A DNA stretch of 64,000 bases from NCBI GenBank assembly GCA_965222005.1, contig OZ244935.1, positions 4,650,001 through 4,714,000 on the forward strand. The letters are read 5' to 3'. Position numbers and translations under genes: made by a program. Below the pieces are notes generated by a model. It saw only the letters and a list, made by a program, of their open reading frames with translations. It was not told the DNA's origin and did not search any database. The stretch is from CBDCTM01 sp965222005. GTDB taxonomy: Bacteria; Bacteroidota; Bacteroidia; Chitinophagales; Saprospiraceae. Position 1 is the first letter of the stretch, and each line of letters starts with the position of its first letter. Of this stretch, positions 23,889 through 33,158 are shown one piece after another.

Positions 23889-26846
23889 ATGATGAAAAAG
23901 CTACACAAATTAATCGTTTTGCTATTAGCTGTAGCCGTCACTTCAATAAGCCTGACGGCTCAAACTGGCACCGTTTCAGGTATCATCTCGGATGCCGAAG
24001 GGCCACTCATTGGTGCCAATGTGCTGGTAAAAGGAACTTTGAAGGGTGTAATTACGGATTTTGATGGTAATTACAGCCTCAAACTTGCACCGGGTACCTA
24101 CACCATCACAACAAGCTACATTGGCTATTCCGGTCAGGAGGCTGAAGTGACTGTGGAAGACGGCCAAAATACCAAGCTGGATTTCCTACTCAGTGAAGGT
24201 GTTACCTTCGACGAGGTGGTGGTAATCGGCTCGCGCGCAACCAATCGCACCAATACGGATGCGCCTGTACCCATTGATGTGATCAACATCGAAAAGCTTA
24301 CCAGCGCCGCTCCACAGGTAAGCCTCAACCAGATCATGCACTACAGTGCGCCATCTTTTTCCTCCAATACACAAACTATTTCAGATGGTACAGATCACAT
24401 CGATCCCGCTTCACTACGCGGGCTGGGCCCCGATCAGGTGCTTGTGCTGATGAATGGCAAACGGAGGCATACCACCTCCCTGGTCAACGTAAATGGCACG
24501 TTCGGCCGTGGCAATGTAGGTACCGACCTCAACGCCATCCCCGCCGCCGCTATCGAAACCATCGAAGTGCTTAGAGATGGAGCCGCCGCCCAATACGGAT
24601 CGGATGCGATCGCCGGAGTGATCAATCTCAAGCTCAAAGATGACGTCAATAAACTTTCCGTAAGCCTAACCACGGGTGCCAACTTCACCAGCGAAATTGG
24701 CCCTTTTGAAGGGGAAAAGAAGGATATTGACGGAGAAGTGGTGAATCTGGGCCTCAACTATGGCCTGCCGCTGGGTACCGAAGGTGGCTACATCAACTTT
24801 ACCGGCGAGGTGGGCTACCGGGGTGCTACCAATCGCATGCTGGAATACAGCGGACAGATATTTGCCGGCTACAATGCGATAGAGCGTTTGGCAGCTGCCG
24901 ACGGCCTGGATGTGACCAAGCTTTCGATGAATCAGGTACAGGATTATGCACAGCAGGTGAATTACTTTGATGGCAACCTTAAGTCGCTCATCAGCGGAGC
25001 GCCCAGTTCCGATTCTTTAGCCACCCTTCTCAACTTCAACACTACTGATGAGGAGTTGGCAGCTCGCGGCCAGCAGCGCAGCGACTACAACATGCGGGTC
25101 GGGCAATCCCGGCTCCGGGGTGGAAAATTCTTCGCCAATTTGGCCATTCCCTTGGGAGAAAATATGGAAATATACAGCTTTGGAGGTATTGGTTATCGCG
25201 ATGGTCAGTCAGGCTGTTTCTACCGCCTGCCTTTCCAGTCTCGTACCACCACTTCGATATATCCTAATGGTACAGTGCCTAAGATCAATTCCAACATTAC
25301 CGACAAATCCTTCGCCGCAGGTATCCGTGGTATGATCGGCGACTGGGCGATTGATTTTAGCAATGTCTTTGGCAACAATAAGTTCATCTTCCTGATGACC
25401 GATACACACAATGCCACACTCGGTACTTCTTCGCCCACCATTTTCAATGCGGGCGGACATGGCTTCACTCAAAACACCGGGAACATGGACATTTCGCAGT
25501 ATTTCGATGATGTTGGCGGCCTCGCTGGTATCAATGTAGCCTTTGGCGCCGAATATCGCTTCGAAAACTATGAGGTCATCCCAGGTACTGAGCAGTCTTA
25601 CGGCAATTACGACGTCAATGGCAATTTGGTGACTCCTACTACATCAGATGATGTGAAGACCATCGATTTCTACGGCGCCCCTCGTCCTTCGGGCGCTCAG
25701 TGTTTTGCCGGTTTTCTGCCTACCAATGAGATCGATGCCAACCGCTCCAGCGTAGCTGGTTATCTGGATACCGAATTTGACATTACCGATGCCTTTTTAC
25801 TGGGAGGTGCTGTGCGCTTTGAGAATTATTCCGATTTTGGTTCCACATTCAACTACAAAATCGCTGCGCGATACAAGGTAAATGACAACATCGCCTTGAG
25901 AGCAGCTACCAGCAGTGGGTTCAGGGCTCCTTCCCTGCATCAGATCTATTTTAGCCGGACCTCTACCATCTTCACCCTGGATGCCAATGGCAATTCAGTG
26001 CCGCAAGAGGTAGGCATTTTCAACAACATCTCCAGAGCAGCCAAATTGCTCGGCATTCCCGAATTGAAGGAAGAAATTTCGCAAAACTTCAGTGCAGGCC
26101 TGACCGCCAAAATACCGGAAGCCGGATTGCGTATCACACTCGATGCCTATCAAGTCAACATCGACGACCGGGTAGTGCTTACCGGCCAGTTTGGCCCTGA
26201 AAATCAGGAGTTGGCCAACATTCTGGAGCAGGCAGGAGCTACGCGAGCTGCCTTTTTTGCCAATGCCATCGACACGAAGTCGCAAGGGTTGGATGCCGTT
26301 ATTTCCCACAGCATGAACTTCGGCACACAGGGCCATGTATTGAGAAATGACCTGGCAGCTACCTTCTCCAAAACCACCCGTGAAGGCGACATCAAAGCTT
26401 CGGACGTGCTGGAAAGAGGTGGATTGGTAGGCACTTATTTTGATCAGACTGCCCGTATTTATCTTGAGCAGGCAGTTCCCCGCACTAAGATTACATTGAG
26501 CCATTCGCTGGATTTGGGTATCGTAAATTTCTATCTGCGTAATACCTATTTTGGCGAAACTACGGAAGCTACCAATGCAGGTATCTTCGACAATGACCTC
26601 AAGCTGATAGACAACTCGGTCGATCCTTACAATGATGCCAAGATCATCACGGACCTCAGCATTGGTTTTGATGCTACTGATAATTTGTCCATTACGGTAG
26701 GTGCTAACAATCTTTTGGATGTATATCCAGATGAGGCTGATCCGACCTTCCAATCGAGTGGACGCTTCGTGTACTCCCGCCGCTCACCACAGTTTAGCTA
26801 TGGAGGGCGTCATATCTTTGCAAGACTAGCTTTTAGCTTGAAATAA
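23889..26846 (+). CDS. TonB-dependent outer-membrane receptor
   Basis: A 985-residue receptor. It has a signal peptide (to about residue 25, ...TSISLTAQ), a CarboxypepD_reg-like domain (about 26-110, with VSGIISDAEGPLIGANVLVKG split by family loops), and a TonB-box-like FDEVVVIGSRA. The plug domain has PIDVINIEKL, LRGLGPDQVLVLMNGKRRH, and IEVLRDGAAAQYGSDAIAGVINL. A 22-strand barrel follows and ends in an aromatic-rich last strand. No SusD-like gene is beside it, so it is not a SusC of a glycan locus. The barrel resembles receptors for siderophores, vitamins or small organic ligands, and the substrate is unknown. A strong hairpin terminator follows at 26879-26910. No cobalamin or other riboswitch is evident in the 274 bases upstream. 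Confidence 0.93.
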   Translation: MMKKLHKLIVLLLAVAVTSISLTAQTGTVSGIISDAEGPLIGANVLVKGTLKGVITDFDGNYSLKLAPGTYTITTSYIGYSGQEAEVTVEDGQNTKLDFLLSEGVTFDEVVVIGSRATNRTNTDAPVPIDVINIEKLTSAAPQVSLNQIMHYSAPSFSSNTQTISDGTDHIDPASLRGLGPDQVLVLMNGKRRHTTSLVNVNGTFGRGNVGTDLNAIPAAAIETIEVLRDGAAAQYGSDAIAGVINLKLKDDVNKLSVSLTTGANFTSEIGPFEGEKKDIDGEVVNLGLNYGLPLGTEGGYINFTGEVGYRGATNRMLEYSGQIFAGYNAIERLAAADGLDVTKLSMNQVQDYAQQVNYFDGNLKSLISGAPSSDSLATLLNFNTTDEELAARGQQRSDYNMRVGQSRLRGGKFFANLAIPLGENMEIYSFGGIGYRDGQSGCFYRLPFQSRTTTSIYPNGTVPKINSNITDKSFAAGIRGMIGDWAIDFSNVFGNNKFIFLMTDTHNATLGTSSPTIFNAGGHGFTQNTGNMDISQYFDDVGGLAGINVAFGAEYRFENYEVIPGTEQSYGNYDVNGNLVTPTTSDDVKTIDFYGAPRPSGAQCFAGFLPTNEIDANRSSVAGYLDTEFDITDAFLLGGAVRFENYSDFGSTFNYKIAARYKVNDNIALRAATSSGFRAPSLHQIYFSRTSTIFTLDANGNSVPQEVGIFNNISRAAKLLGIPELKEEISQNFSAGLTAKIPEAGLRITLDAYQVNIDDRVVLTGQFGPENQELANILEQAGATRAAFFANAIDTKSQGLDAVISHSMNFGTQGHVLRNDLAATFSKTTREGDIKASDVLERGGLVGTYFDQTARIYLEQAVPRTKITLSHSLDLGIVNFYLRNTYFGETTEATNAGIFDNDLKLIDNSVDPYNDAKIITDLSIGFDATDNLSITVGANNLLDVYPDEADPTFQSSGRFVYSRRSPQFSYGGRHIFARLAFSLK

Positions 26847-26878
26847 ATTAGATCTCACTAAAACGGTTTTTAGAAAGG

Positions 26879-26910
26879 AGAGTGAACGGAAGTTCGCTCT
26901 TCTTTTTTTG
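26879..26910 (+). terminator. Rho-independent terminator of the TonB-dependent receptor gene
   Basis: A 9-bp stem (26879-26887 with 26892-26900, one G-T wobble) closed by a GGAA tetraloop of the GNRA type, followed by TCTTTTTTT. It sits 33 bases past the receptor stop codon and also separates it from the convergent arsM gene. Confidence 0.85.
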
Positions 26911-26954
26911 TCAAATTTGTCCAATCGGATCGGGAGATTTAGCGAAAAAACAGG

Positions 26955-28010
26955 CTAGCAGCAGCTGCCGGCAGGCGCTTGTTGATCATCTGTACTAAAC
27001 GGCATAGCACCTCCACAGCCTTCAAAGATGCCGTAGTGCGTGTCGAAGTTGCCAAAAAACTCAAAATGCGGGGCAAAGCGGGTCTGCTGAAGCATAAGAA
27101 AGGTATTGCCGCAAACGGGCATTATTTTTCCTGCGGGAAAATTGTGATGGTCGTCCAGGGTAAAGCTGGCGCTTTGTTCGCCAATGCTGCCGAGGTAGCG
27201 AACAGCCTGGCCATAATCTTCACAATCCTGCTCCAATTCGGCAATTTTGAAGAGGCGGTAGGTGACTGAAAAGAACTGGATGTCTCCCAATTTTTCTGCT
27301 ACCTTTTCATTTTCAACCACTATGGCCTTGCTGCTAACCGAGCGGGGATCCGTAAAACCAGCTTGGCGGGCAATGCGGAGGAAATCATTCCAGTACAATG
27401 CACCACTCAGGCATTCGCCCCAAAGTTCGGCATCTCTTTGCAGTGATTTTGAAATGCGCCGGTCGCTGTACACATCGCTGAAGTACAGCTCACCACCTGG
27501 TTTTAGCAGGCGGCAGGCATCTTTGAATACTTTGGCTTTATCCGTAGCGAGATTGATAACGCAATTGGAAACGATGAGATCAAAGCTTTGGGGAGTCAGC
27601 TCAAGCTGATCGAGCTGTTCGATATTGCCTTTCAAAAATTTGACATTGGCATATGAATAACCAAATTGCCGGGTGTGATAATCAATGAATTTATTGGCCA
27701 CCGCCAACTGCTCTTCCGTCATATCCACTCCTACTACCATTCCTTTTTGCCCTACCAATTTGGAAGCGATAAAACAATCCCGGCCGCTTCCACTACCCAG
27801 ATCGAGAATGCGCACCCCCTCTATTTCTGAAGGAATAGTAAGGCCGCAGCCATAGTATTTGTCCTTCACTTCATTGTGTATCAGGGGAAGTATTTCTGCA
27901 ATATGCTTAGGCGGAGGAGCAATCTCACAACAGGCATTGGTCTTCAAATCTGCCGTTTTGGTGATCTTTTTGCCATAGTATTGCTGAACGGCTTGGTGTT
28001 TATTATTCAT
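26955..28010 (-). CDS. arsM: Arsenite S-adenosylmethionine methyltransferase
   Basis: A 351-residue methyltransferase with the SAM motif LDLGSGSGRDC (about 69-79). The cysteine set matches the four arsenite-related cysteines of known ArsM enzymes in spacing: Cys27 (NACCEIAPP), Cys55 (YYGCG), Cys150 (SNCVINL) and Cys200 (GECLSGALY). The intervals 27 to 55 (28) and 150 to 200 (50) equal those of the Cyanidioschyzon enzyme. ArsM methylates As(III) to mono-, di- and trimethyl arsenicals, which are partly volatile. The protein ends in GSCC, an extra thiol pair near the C-terminus. There is no ArsR, ArsC or ArsB gene nearby, so it is a stand-alone detoxification gene. It is convergent with the receptor gene. 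Confidence 0.93.
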   Translation of the reverse strand: MNNKHQAVQQYYGKKITKTADLKTNACCEIAPPPKHIAEILPLIHNEVKDKYYGCGLTIPSEIEGVRILDLGSGSGRDCFIASKLVGQKGMVVGVDMTEEQLAVANKFIDYHTRQFGYSYANVKFLKGNIEQLDQLELTPQSFDLIVSNCVINLATDKAKVFKDACRLLKPGGELYFSDVYSDRRISKSLQRDAELWGECLSGALYWNDFLRIARQAGFTDPRSVSSKAIVVENEKVAEKLGDIQFFSVTYRLFKIAELEQDCEDYGQAVRYLGSIGEQSASFTLDDHHNFPAGKIMPVCGNTFLMLQQTRFAPHFEFFGNFDTHYGIFEGCGGAMPFSTDDQQAPAGSCC

Positions 28011-28093
28011 TGAGTTTGTGTTTTGTGAAGTACCTGCACAAAGGTAGCTACAAAGCCAGCGGTCAGATGTCTGGATCGCTACATTTCCAAAAA

Positions 28094-29191
28094 TCAGCCT
28101 TTCGGTGCGCTACTATCCTCCTCTTGGCGGTTCATCACTTCCTGCTGATGATTGATCGATTCCTGATGAATAGCTTTGAGCAATTGGTCGATGAATTCAT
28201 CACTCAATGCCAGGCCGGGGCCTTTGGCAAAGGCGAGTTGGCGGATTTGGGTCCAGCGTTCGGGTTGGTAAATAGAAATATTATTTTGCTTTTTATACTG
28301 GCCAATGGAATCTGCCAGCTGCATTCTGCTGCCCAATAGGTTGAGCAACTCCTCATCCAATTGGTCGATCCGATCGCGCAGATGCTCCAGGCTTTTCAAA
28401 AATTGCGCATCAGTGCTGCTGCTTTTCCGAAAAACAAGCCGCCCGATTAGCTCTTTGTAATCAAGGGGAGCGATCTGCTGGCGGGCATCGCTCCAGGCCG
28501 CATCGGGTTGTGGATGTATTTCTGTCATCAGGCCATCAAATTGCAAATCCATTGCTATTTGTGCCACTCCTTGCAGCATATCTCTTCGTCCGCAAATGTG
28601 GCTGTGATCACAAATGAGCAGGAGCTCAGGAAAGTGCCGTTTGAGCTCAATGGGGATTTGCCAGCGAGGTGGATTTCGATATTTGGCATTGCCAAAAGAG
28701 CTGAAGCCCCGGTGGATGGCCGCCAGTTGCCCGATACCTGCTTTGTGTATTCTTTCGATAGCTCCAATCCAGAGGCTGAGATCCGGGTTGACAGGATTCT
28801 TCACCATTACCGGCACCTCCACACCTTGCAAGGCATCCGCAATTTCTTGCACCGAAAAAGGATTGGCGGTAGTCCGTGCTCCTATCCAAAGCACATCTAC
28901 CTTGTGCCGCAGCGCTTCCTCTACATGATAGCTGTTGGCTACCTCTACCGCCACCTTCATATCCAATTCCCGTTGTACCTGGCCAAGCCATTTCAGCCCT
29001 ATTGCACCTACTCCCTCAAAAGAATCGGGTCGGGTGCGTGGCTTCCAGATGCCAGCCCGAAACAAATTGATGGGCTGAGTGGCTAGTGCCCTGGCAGTTT
29101 CCATCACCTGCTGTTTCGACTCTGCACTGCAGGGCCCGGCTATCAGAAAGGGGCGTTTGACATCTCCTTTCACCAATGGCTTAAATTGCAT
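28094..29191 (-). CDS. Bifunctional DAHP synthase / chorismate mutase
   Basis: A 365-residue fusion. Residues 1-260 form a DAHP synthase of the KDO8PS-like (type I-beta) class, with FLIAGPCSAES, RAGIWKPRTRPDSFEG, DVLWIGARTTANPF, VMVKNPVNPD and the LICDHSHICGRRD metal-site region. Residues about 275-355 form an AroQ-type chorismate mutase helix bundle (LEHLRDRIDQLDEELLNLLG, split R...D...E pattern, and ISIYQPERW). It condenses PEP with erythrose-4-phosphate at the start of the shikimate pathway and converts chorismate to prephenate. Fusion of these activities is typical for Bacteroidota and permits allosteric coupling to prephenate. The gene is 69 bases upstream of nothing recognisable and 83 bases from arsM. 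Confidence 0.93.
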   Translation of the reverse strand: MQFKPLVKGDVKRPFLIAGPCSAESKQQVMETARALATQPINLFRAGIWKPRTRPDSFEGVGAIGLKWLGQVQRELDMKVAVEVANSYHVEEALRHKVDVLWIGARTTANPFSVQEIADALQGVEVPVMVKNPVNPDLSLWIGAIERIHKAGIGQLAAIHRGFSSFGNAKYRNPPRWQIPIELKRHFPELLLICDHSHICGRRDMLQGVAQIAMDLQFDGLMTEIHPQPDAAWSDARQQIAPLDYKELIGRLVFRKSSSTDAQFLKSLEHLRDRIDQLDEELLNLLGSRMQLADSIGQYKKQNNISIYQPERWTQIRQLAFAKGPGLALSDEFIDQLLKAIHQESINHQQEVMNRQEEDSSAPKG

Positions 29192-29260
29192 CCTTATTTC
29201 AGGTTTTCAGCTTGCAGATTCCAGCAGTCTGACTGCGCAACAATCCACAAGGCTGTCCTT

Positions 29261-31423
29261 TTATTCAATTACAAATTTACTATCGGGAATCCCTTCATTT
29301 ACCTTGACAGAACTCGCAGTCATTTTGATGGTCATTGGCATACCTCCTCCCGAAATGGCCATACTGTGCGGCAACTTCACACCTTTCACGGCTTTGTAAT
29401 CTGTCCATTCAATGACTTGCTTTACAGGCTGGCCACTGCTATTGTCAATGATCTCCGAACGCAGCTTGAGGCCATTATCAACTGAAAAATAATCGACGAT
29501 CATATTTCCGCCTCCGCTGGGCAAACCCAACTCTACTTTGTAAGCATTTTGACCGTTTATGCTCTCGATTCCTTTCAGCACCGCTTTCATGCCCAGCTCA
29601 TTGATATACATCTCTTTGAACAAACGCGCGTTTACCTTCATATTATCCAATTCAGCGCCCTCCAACATACGGTCGCCCCCCATTCCTGAGTCTTTGCCTT
29701 TGGTACCGTCAAAAACCCGGCTCATCATTACCGTGCCATTCACCGAATTGTTCATTGCAAATTTATTGGGAGCTTTGATAAAAATATCATTGTTGATCAT
29801 CATGCCTTGTACTTCTCCAATAAAGGTTTGGCGAATGTCAGTAACTTTCTTCAACTGCTCCCTTCCTCCAATGGCATGGATATAATTTTCGATGACTGAT
29901 TGAGCCGTTACATCTCCGGAAAGATCCAGCTCCTGCATTTCGATCGGGTTGCCATAGTGGTCGTAATAATTGACTTTGTTGTTGCTGGCAGCAAAACGGC
30001 CCAGTTTGTCCACCACCTCGTCTTTATTGCCCACCACAATGATATGGGCACGATCGGGGCGGATATACTTGCGAGCCATTGCCAACACATCGTCAGCAGT
30101 TACGCTACTCAACCGCTTAAGATAGCTTACATAGTAGTCTTTGGGTAAATTATACCGAAAGGTATTCAGCGCAAAGCGGGCAATAGTTTGCGGCCGTTCG
30201 AGCGAACGGGCAAAGCTGCCTGCCATCACATTTTTCACTAAATCAAGGTCCGACTGGCTCAGTTTTTTGGAGCGGATCGCATTGAGTTCTTTCATGATCT
30301 GTACGATCGAGCTGTCGGTCACTTCATTGCGCACCGCAGCCCCCGCATTGAAGGAACCTACCAGCTCATCCGATGATAAGCTCGAGCGGGCTCCATAGGT
30401 GAAGCCGTGCGTTTCGCGCAGGTTCTGCATCAGCCGACTGTTGAAGAAGCCGCCAAGCATGGTATTCATCACCCTGGCCGGGATGACATCCGCCGAGCCG
30501 GGCTTGAGGTTGATCGGATAGGTGACATTGATGACGGATTGCACCGCATCGCTTTTGCTGACAAAATCGACCTGCGTTTGATCGGGTGGCAATGGCATGG
30601 TGTGGCTCTTCTTTGAAATATTGGCCGACTTAGCCCATTTTCCAAAATGCTTATGTACTCTGGGCTTGATATCATCGAGCGACACATCTCCTACCACCAC
30701 CAGATAGGAAATATTGGGCTTGAAGTAGGTCTCATAATATTTTTTGCAACGTGCCAGATCAATCCGGTCTATCGATTCTTCGGTAGATATTTCTCCGTAG
30801 GGATGGCTACTACCATAGCGAAGCACCTGAGCCACATTGCTGGCAATGGCGTTGGGGTCTTCTTTGGCCTGGGCCAGAGCCGACAGGTTTTGCTTTTTGA
30901 TTTTGTCAAACTCAGCCTGCGGGAAGGAAGGGTTGTAAAGGATATCTGTCATGATCTCCAGCAAAGGATCAAGGTGCTTGGTGAGGCTGGAGGCATAGAT
31001 GCCGTTGGGGCTGGTGGACAAGCTGGCGCCCAAAAAGTCAACGGCCTCATCGATTTCCGCTTTGCTCCGATTTTTGGTGCCTTTGTTCAACATTTCGCCC
31101 GCTATGCCAATATACCCTGCATACTCTCTCTCATTGACAACGGGCACATCTACAAACAACTGAAGGCTAACCCTGGGCAATTTGCTATTTTCTACCATTA
31201 TTACCTTCAGGCCATTGGGCAGCGTAAAGTGTTCGTAGCTGCCCAGCTGAATCTGCGGAGCCGGCCCCGCAGCCGGTGCCCTGCTTCTAAAATCATTGGC
31301 TTTGTCCACTACCTGTTCCTTGTCGGGCTGCTGATCCGATTGGGGTGCTTTGGCTATTTTGGGTGTGCACTGACTAAATAGCAGCAAAGTAAAGAGACTA
31401 AAAATTATTTTTATATACTTCAT
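29261..31423 (-). CDS. M16-family protein, non-catalytic partner subunit with LolA-like C-terminal domain (lipoprotein)
   Basis: A 720-residue lipoprotein (MKYIKIIFSLFTLLLFSQC, Cys19). Two M16 half-domains cover about residues 55-480. The position of the HxxEH zinc motif reads AGEMLNKGT, so the subunit cannot bind zinc in the usual way. It keeps the RPQTIARFALN and GSFNAGAAVRNEV blocks typical of the partner subunit (R/Y motif type). The last 220 residues form a LolA/LolB-like beta domain (VTAQSVIENYIHAIGG at its start, KVELGLPSGGG and SMAISGGGMPM), as in outer-membrane lipoprotein-sorting-like extensions. The catalytic subunit is the upstream gene, 34 bases away, so the two are likely a heterodimeric periplasmic peptidase. 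Confidence 0.87.
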   Translation of the reverse strand: MKYIKIIFSLFTLLLFSQCTPKIAKAPQSDQQPDKEQVVDKANDFRSRAPAAGPAPQIQLGSYEHFTLPNGLKVIMVENSKLPRVSLQLFVDVPVVNEREYAGYIGIAGEMLNKGTKNRSKAEIDEAVDFLGASLSTSPNGIYASSLTKHLDPLLEIMTDILYNPSFPQAEFDKIKKQNLSALAQAKEDPNAIASNVAQVLRYGSSHPYGEISTEESIDRIDLARCKKYYETYFKPNISYLVVVGDVSLDDIKPRVHKHFGKWAKSANISKKSHTMPLPPDQTQVDFVSKSDAVQSVINVTYPINLKPGSADVIPARVMNTMLGGFFNSRLMQNLRETHGFTYGARSSLSSDELVGSFNAGAAVRNEVTDSSIVQIMKELNAIRSKKLSQSDLDLVKNVMAGSFARSLERPQTIARFALNTFRYNLPKDYYVSYLKRLSSVTADDVLAMARKYIRPDRAHIIVVGNKDEVVDKLGRFAASNNKVNYYDHYGNPIEMQELDLSGDVTAQSVIENYIHAIGGREQLKKVTDIRQTFIGEVQGMMINNDIFIKAPNKFAMNNSVNGTVMMSRVFDGTKGKDSGMGGDRMLEGAELDNMKVNARLFKEMYINELGMKAVLKGIESINGQNAYKVELGLPSGGGNMIVDYFSVDNGLKLRSEIIDNSSGQPVKQVIEWTDYKAVKGVKLPHSMAISGGGMPMTIKMTASSVKVNEGIPDSKFVIE

Positions 31424-31457
31424 TTTTTTTATTTATTAATAATTGAAAATGAATGCT

Positions 31458-32786
31458 TTAGGGTTGAGTTTGTTTGGGCAGGTAGTAAAGCACGACCCGA
31501 TTGTTTTTGTTGAAATATTTGTTGGCCACCCGGCGAATATCTTCACGAGTGACTTTGAGATAGCGATCGATTTCGGTGTTGATCAAATTGGCATCGCCAA
31601 AGTACATGTGGTAATTGGCCAGGCTTTCGGCAATTCCGACGATGGTGCCATTGGCGCTCACAAAGTCATTTTCAGTTTGATTGCGTAGCTTCTGAAACTC
31701 CCGCTCAGAAATCAGCTCCTTTTGCACCTTTTCAATTTCAGCATCCATAGCTGCTTCCAAATCTGCCGGATTCACCCCCATATTGGCAATACCAAACGCG
31801 ATGGATACGCCGGGATCTTCTGTGGGAATGGGAAAATTACCCACAAACAGCCCCTTTTGCTGCTCATCCACCAATGCCTTGTACAAACGGGAGCTTTCAC
31901 CCTGCGATAGCAAGGTGCCCAGCATACTCACCGCATAGAAATCATCCGTGCCTTGCTCAGGAATGCGGTAGGTTTGGATAACCGCCGGCAATTGAATATT
32001 ATCAAAAACCGTATCGCGCACTTCCTTCTTCAAGGGCGGCTCTACAATATCGGGCCGATAAACCTCGCCCTTGCCACGAGGAATGCCACTGAAATATTTG
32101 TCGATCAGCTGCTTGGTTGCTGCCACATCAATATCCCCTGCAATGGAGAGTACGGCATTATTAGGCACGTAAAAATTATTGTAAAAATTGACATAATCTG
32201 CTTCCTGCGCAGCATCCAGATGATCCATCGAACCGATCACCGGCCAGCGGTAGGGATGCTTGGTGTAGGCGCGCTTCATGGCTTCCTCCAGCACCGTCCC
32301 ATAGGGGCGGTTGTCCACCCGCATACGGCGCTCCTCCTTGACTACCTGCCGCTGGGTTTCGATCCCCACTTTCTCGACTTTGGCGTGCAGCATGCGCTCC
32401 GATTCGAGCCAAAGACCGGTAGCCAATTGGTTGGAAGGCAGTATTTCGTGATAAAAGGTCCGGTCAAAGGTGGTGTTGGCATTGTTGGTGCCGCCAGCAC
32501 GGGAGATGTAATCGTCAAACTCGCCACGGCCGATGTTTTCAGAACCCTCGAACAGCAGATGTTCGAAAAAATGGGCAAAGCCGGTGCGGTCGGGCTGCTC
32601 GTTCTTTGAACCCACGTGATACATCACCGTTACGGCCACTATCGGTGTAGTATTATCTTGATGCAAAATGACATGCAAGCCATTGGCAAGGTCGTATTCT
32701 TCGTAGGCAATCTTGTTCATTTGAGCCAAGCTCACAGTAGCCAGGCCCAGCAAAAAGAACAGACTGGTCCATAATTTTAAGTGCAT
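31458..32786 (-). CDS. M16-family zinc peptidase, catalytic subunit
   Basis: A 442-residue peptidase from the ATG at 32786, which gives a signal peptide (MHLKLWTSLFFLLGLATVSL, cleavage after AQ). An ATG at 32840 would add 18 residues ahead of it. The inverted zinc motif HFFEH lies at residues 72-76, and the distal zinc-ligand Glu151 or Glu152 in VVKEERR is at the expected 75-residue spacing. The second half has the YVPNNAVLSIAGDI and GTLLSQGESSRLYKAL blocks. The enzyme should degrade peptides in the periplasm within a clam-like chamber made with the downstream non-catalytic partner. This is the usual two-gene M16B arrangement of Bacteroidota and sphingomonads. Confidence 0.92.
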   Translation of the reverse strand: MHLKLWTSLFFLLGLATVSLAQMNKIAYEEYDLANGLHVILHQDNTTPIVAVTVMYHVGSKNEQPDRTGFAHFFEHLLFEGSENIGRGEFDDYISRAGGTNNANTTFDRTFYHEILPSNQLATGLWLESERMLHAKVEKVGIETQRQVVKEERRMRVDNRPYGTVLEEAMKRAYTKHPYRWPVIGSMDHLDAAQEADYVNFYNNFYVPNNAVLSIAGDIDVAATKQLIDKYFSGIPRGKGEVYRPDIVEPPLKKEVRDTVFDNIQLPAVIQTYRIPEQGTDDFYAVSMLGTLLSQGESSRLYKALVDEQQKGLFVGNFPIPTEDPGVSIAFGIANMGVNPADLEAAMDAEIEKVQKELISEREFQKLRNQTENDFVSANGTIVGIAESLANYHMYFGDANLINTEIDRYLKVTREDIRRVANKYFNKNNRVVLYYLPKQTQP

Positions 32787-33158
32787 AGATTTACAATTTT
32801 GGTAATATAAAGCGCAAAAGATAAGCAATGATGCGGACAAATAAAGCGCAAAGAAAGGCTTATTCGATAAGATGTGACTTCTGATTGACGAATAGACTAC
32901 TTGTGTACTTTACAAATATCGAACTGATTTAAACTATTGTATTGTTGTTGAGGCTTGGCCATTGTAGGTTCTGGCGATTTCTCTTTTTGAGTGCGTACCT
33001 GTATGGTACGGACGATAAAAGGAAAGAAGTCAGGTTCTATAAGGGCTGGAGCCGCAAACCATTAGAAAAGTTTAAATCAGTTCATCTACTTTAACAACTC
33101 TTTTTCTTGACTCTTATATTTTTTTGTAACATGTTGCCGTGATTTAAATTCAATTGGC
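32787..33158. other. Intergenic region with a small hairpin
   Basis: These 372 bases lie between the divergent M16 peptidase and an AT-rich orphan gene. No gene-like frame is seen. A perfect 6-bp inverted repeat CGTACC/GGTACG (32994-32999 and 33005-33010, 5-base spacer) is the only structure, and might be a regulator site. No clear TAnnTTTG element was found for either gene. Confidence 0.5.

Noticed and set aside
25995..26753. A 252-codon frame antisense to the TonB-dependent receptor gene
   Set aside because: It is a shadow of the barrel-coding region with no recognisable features.
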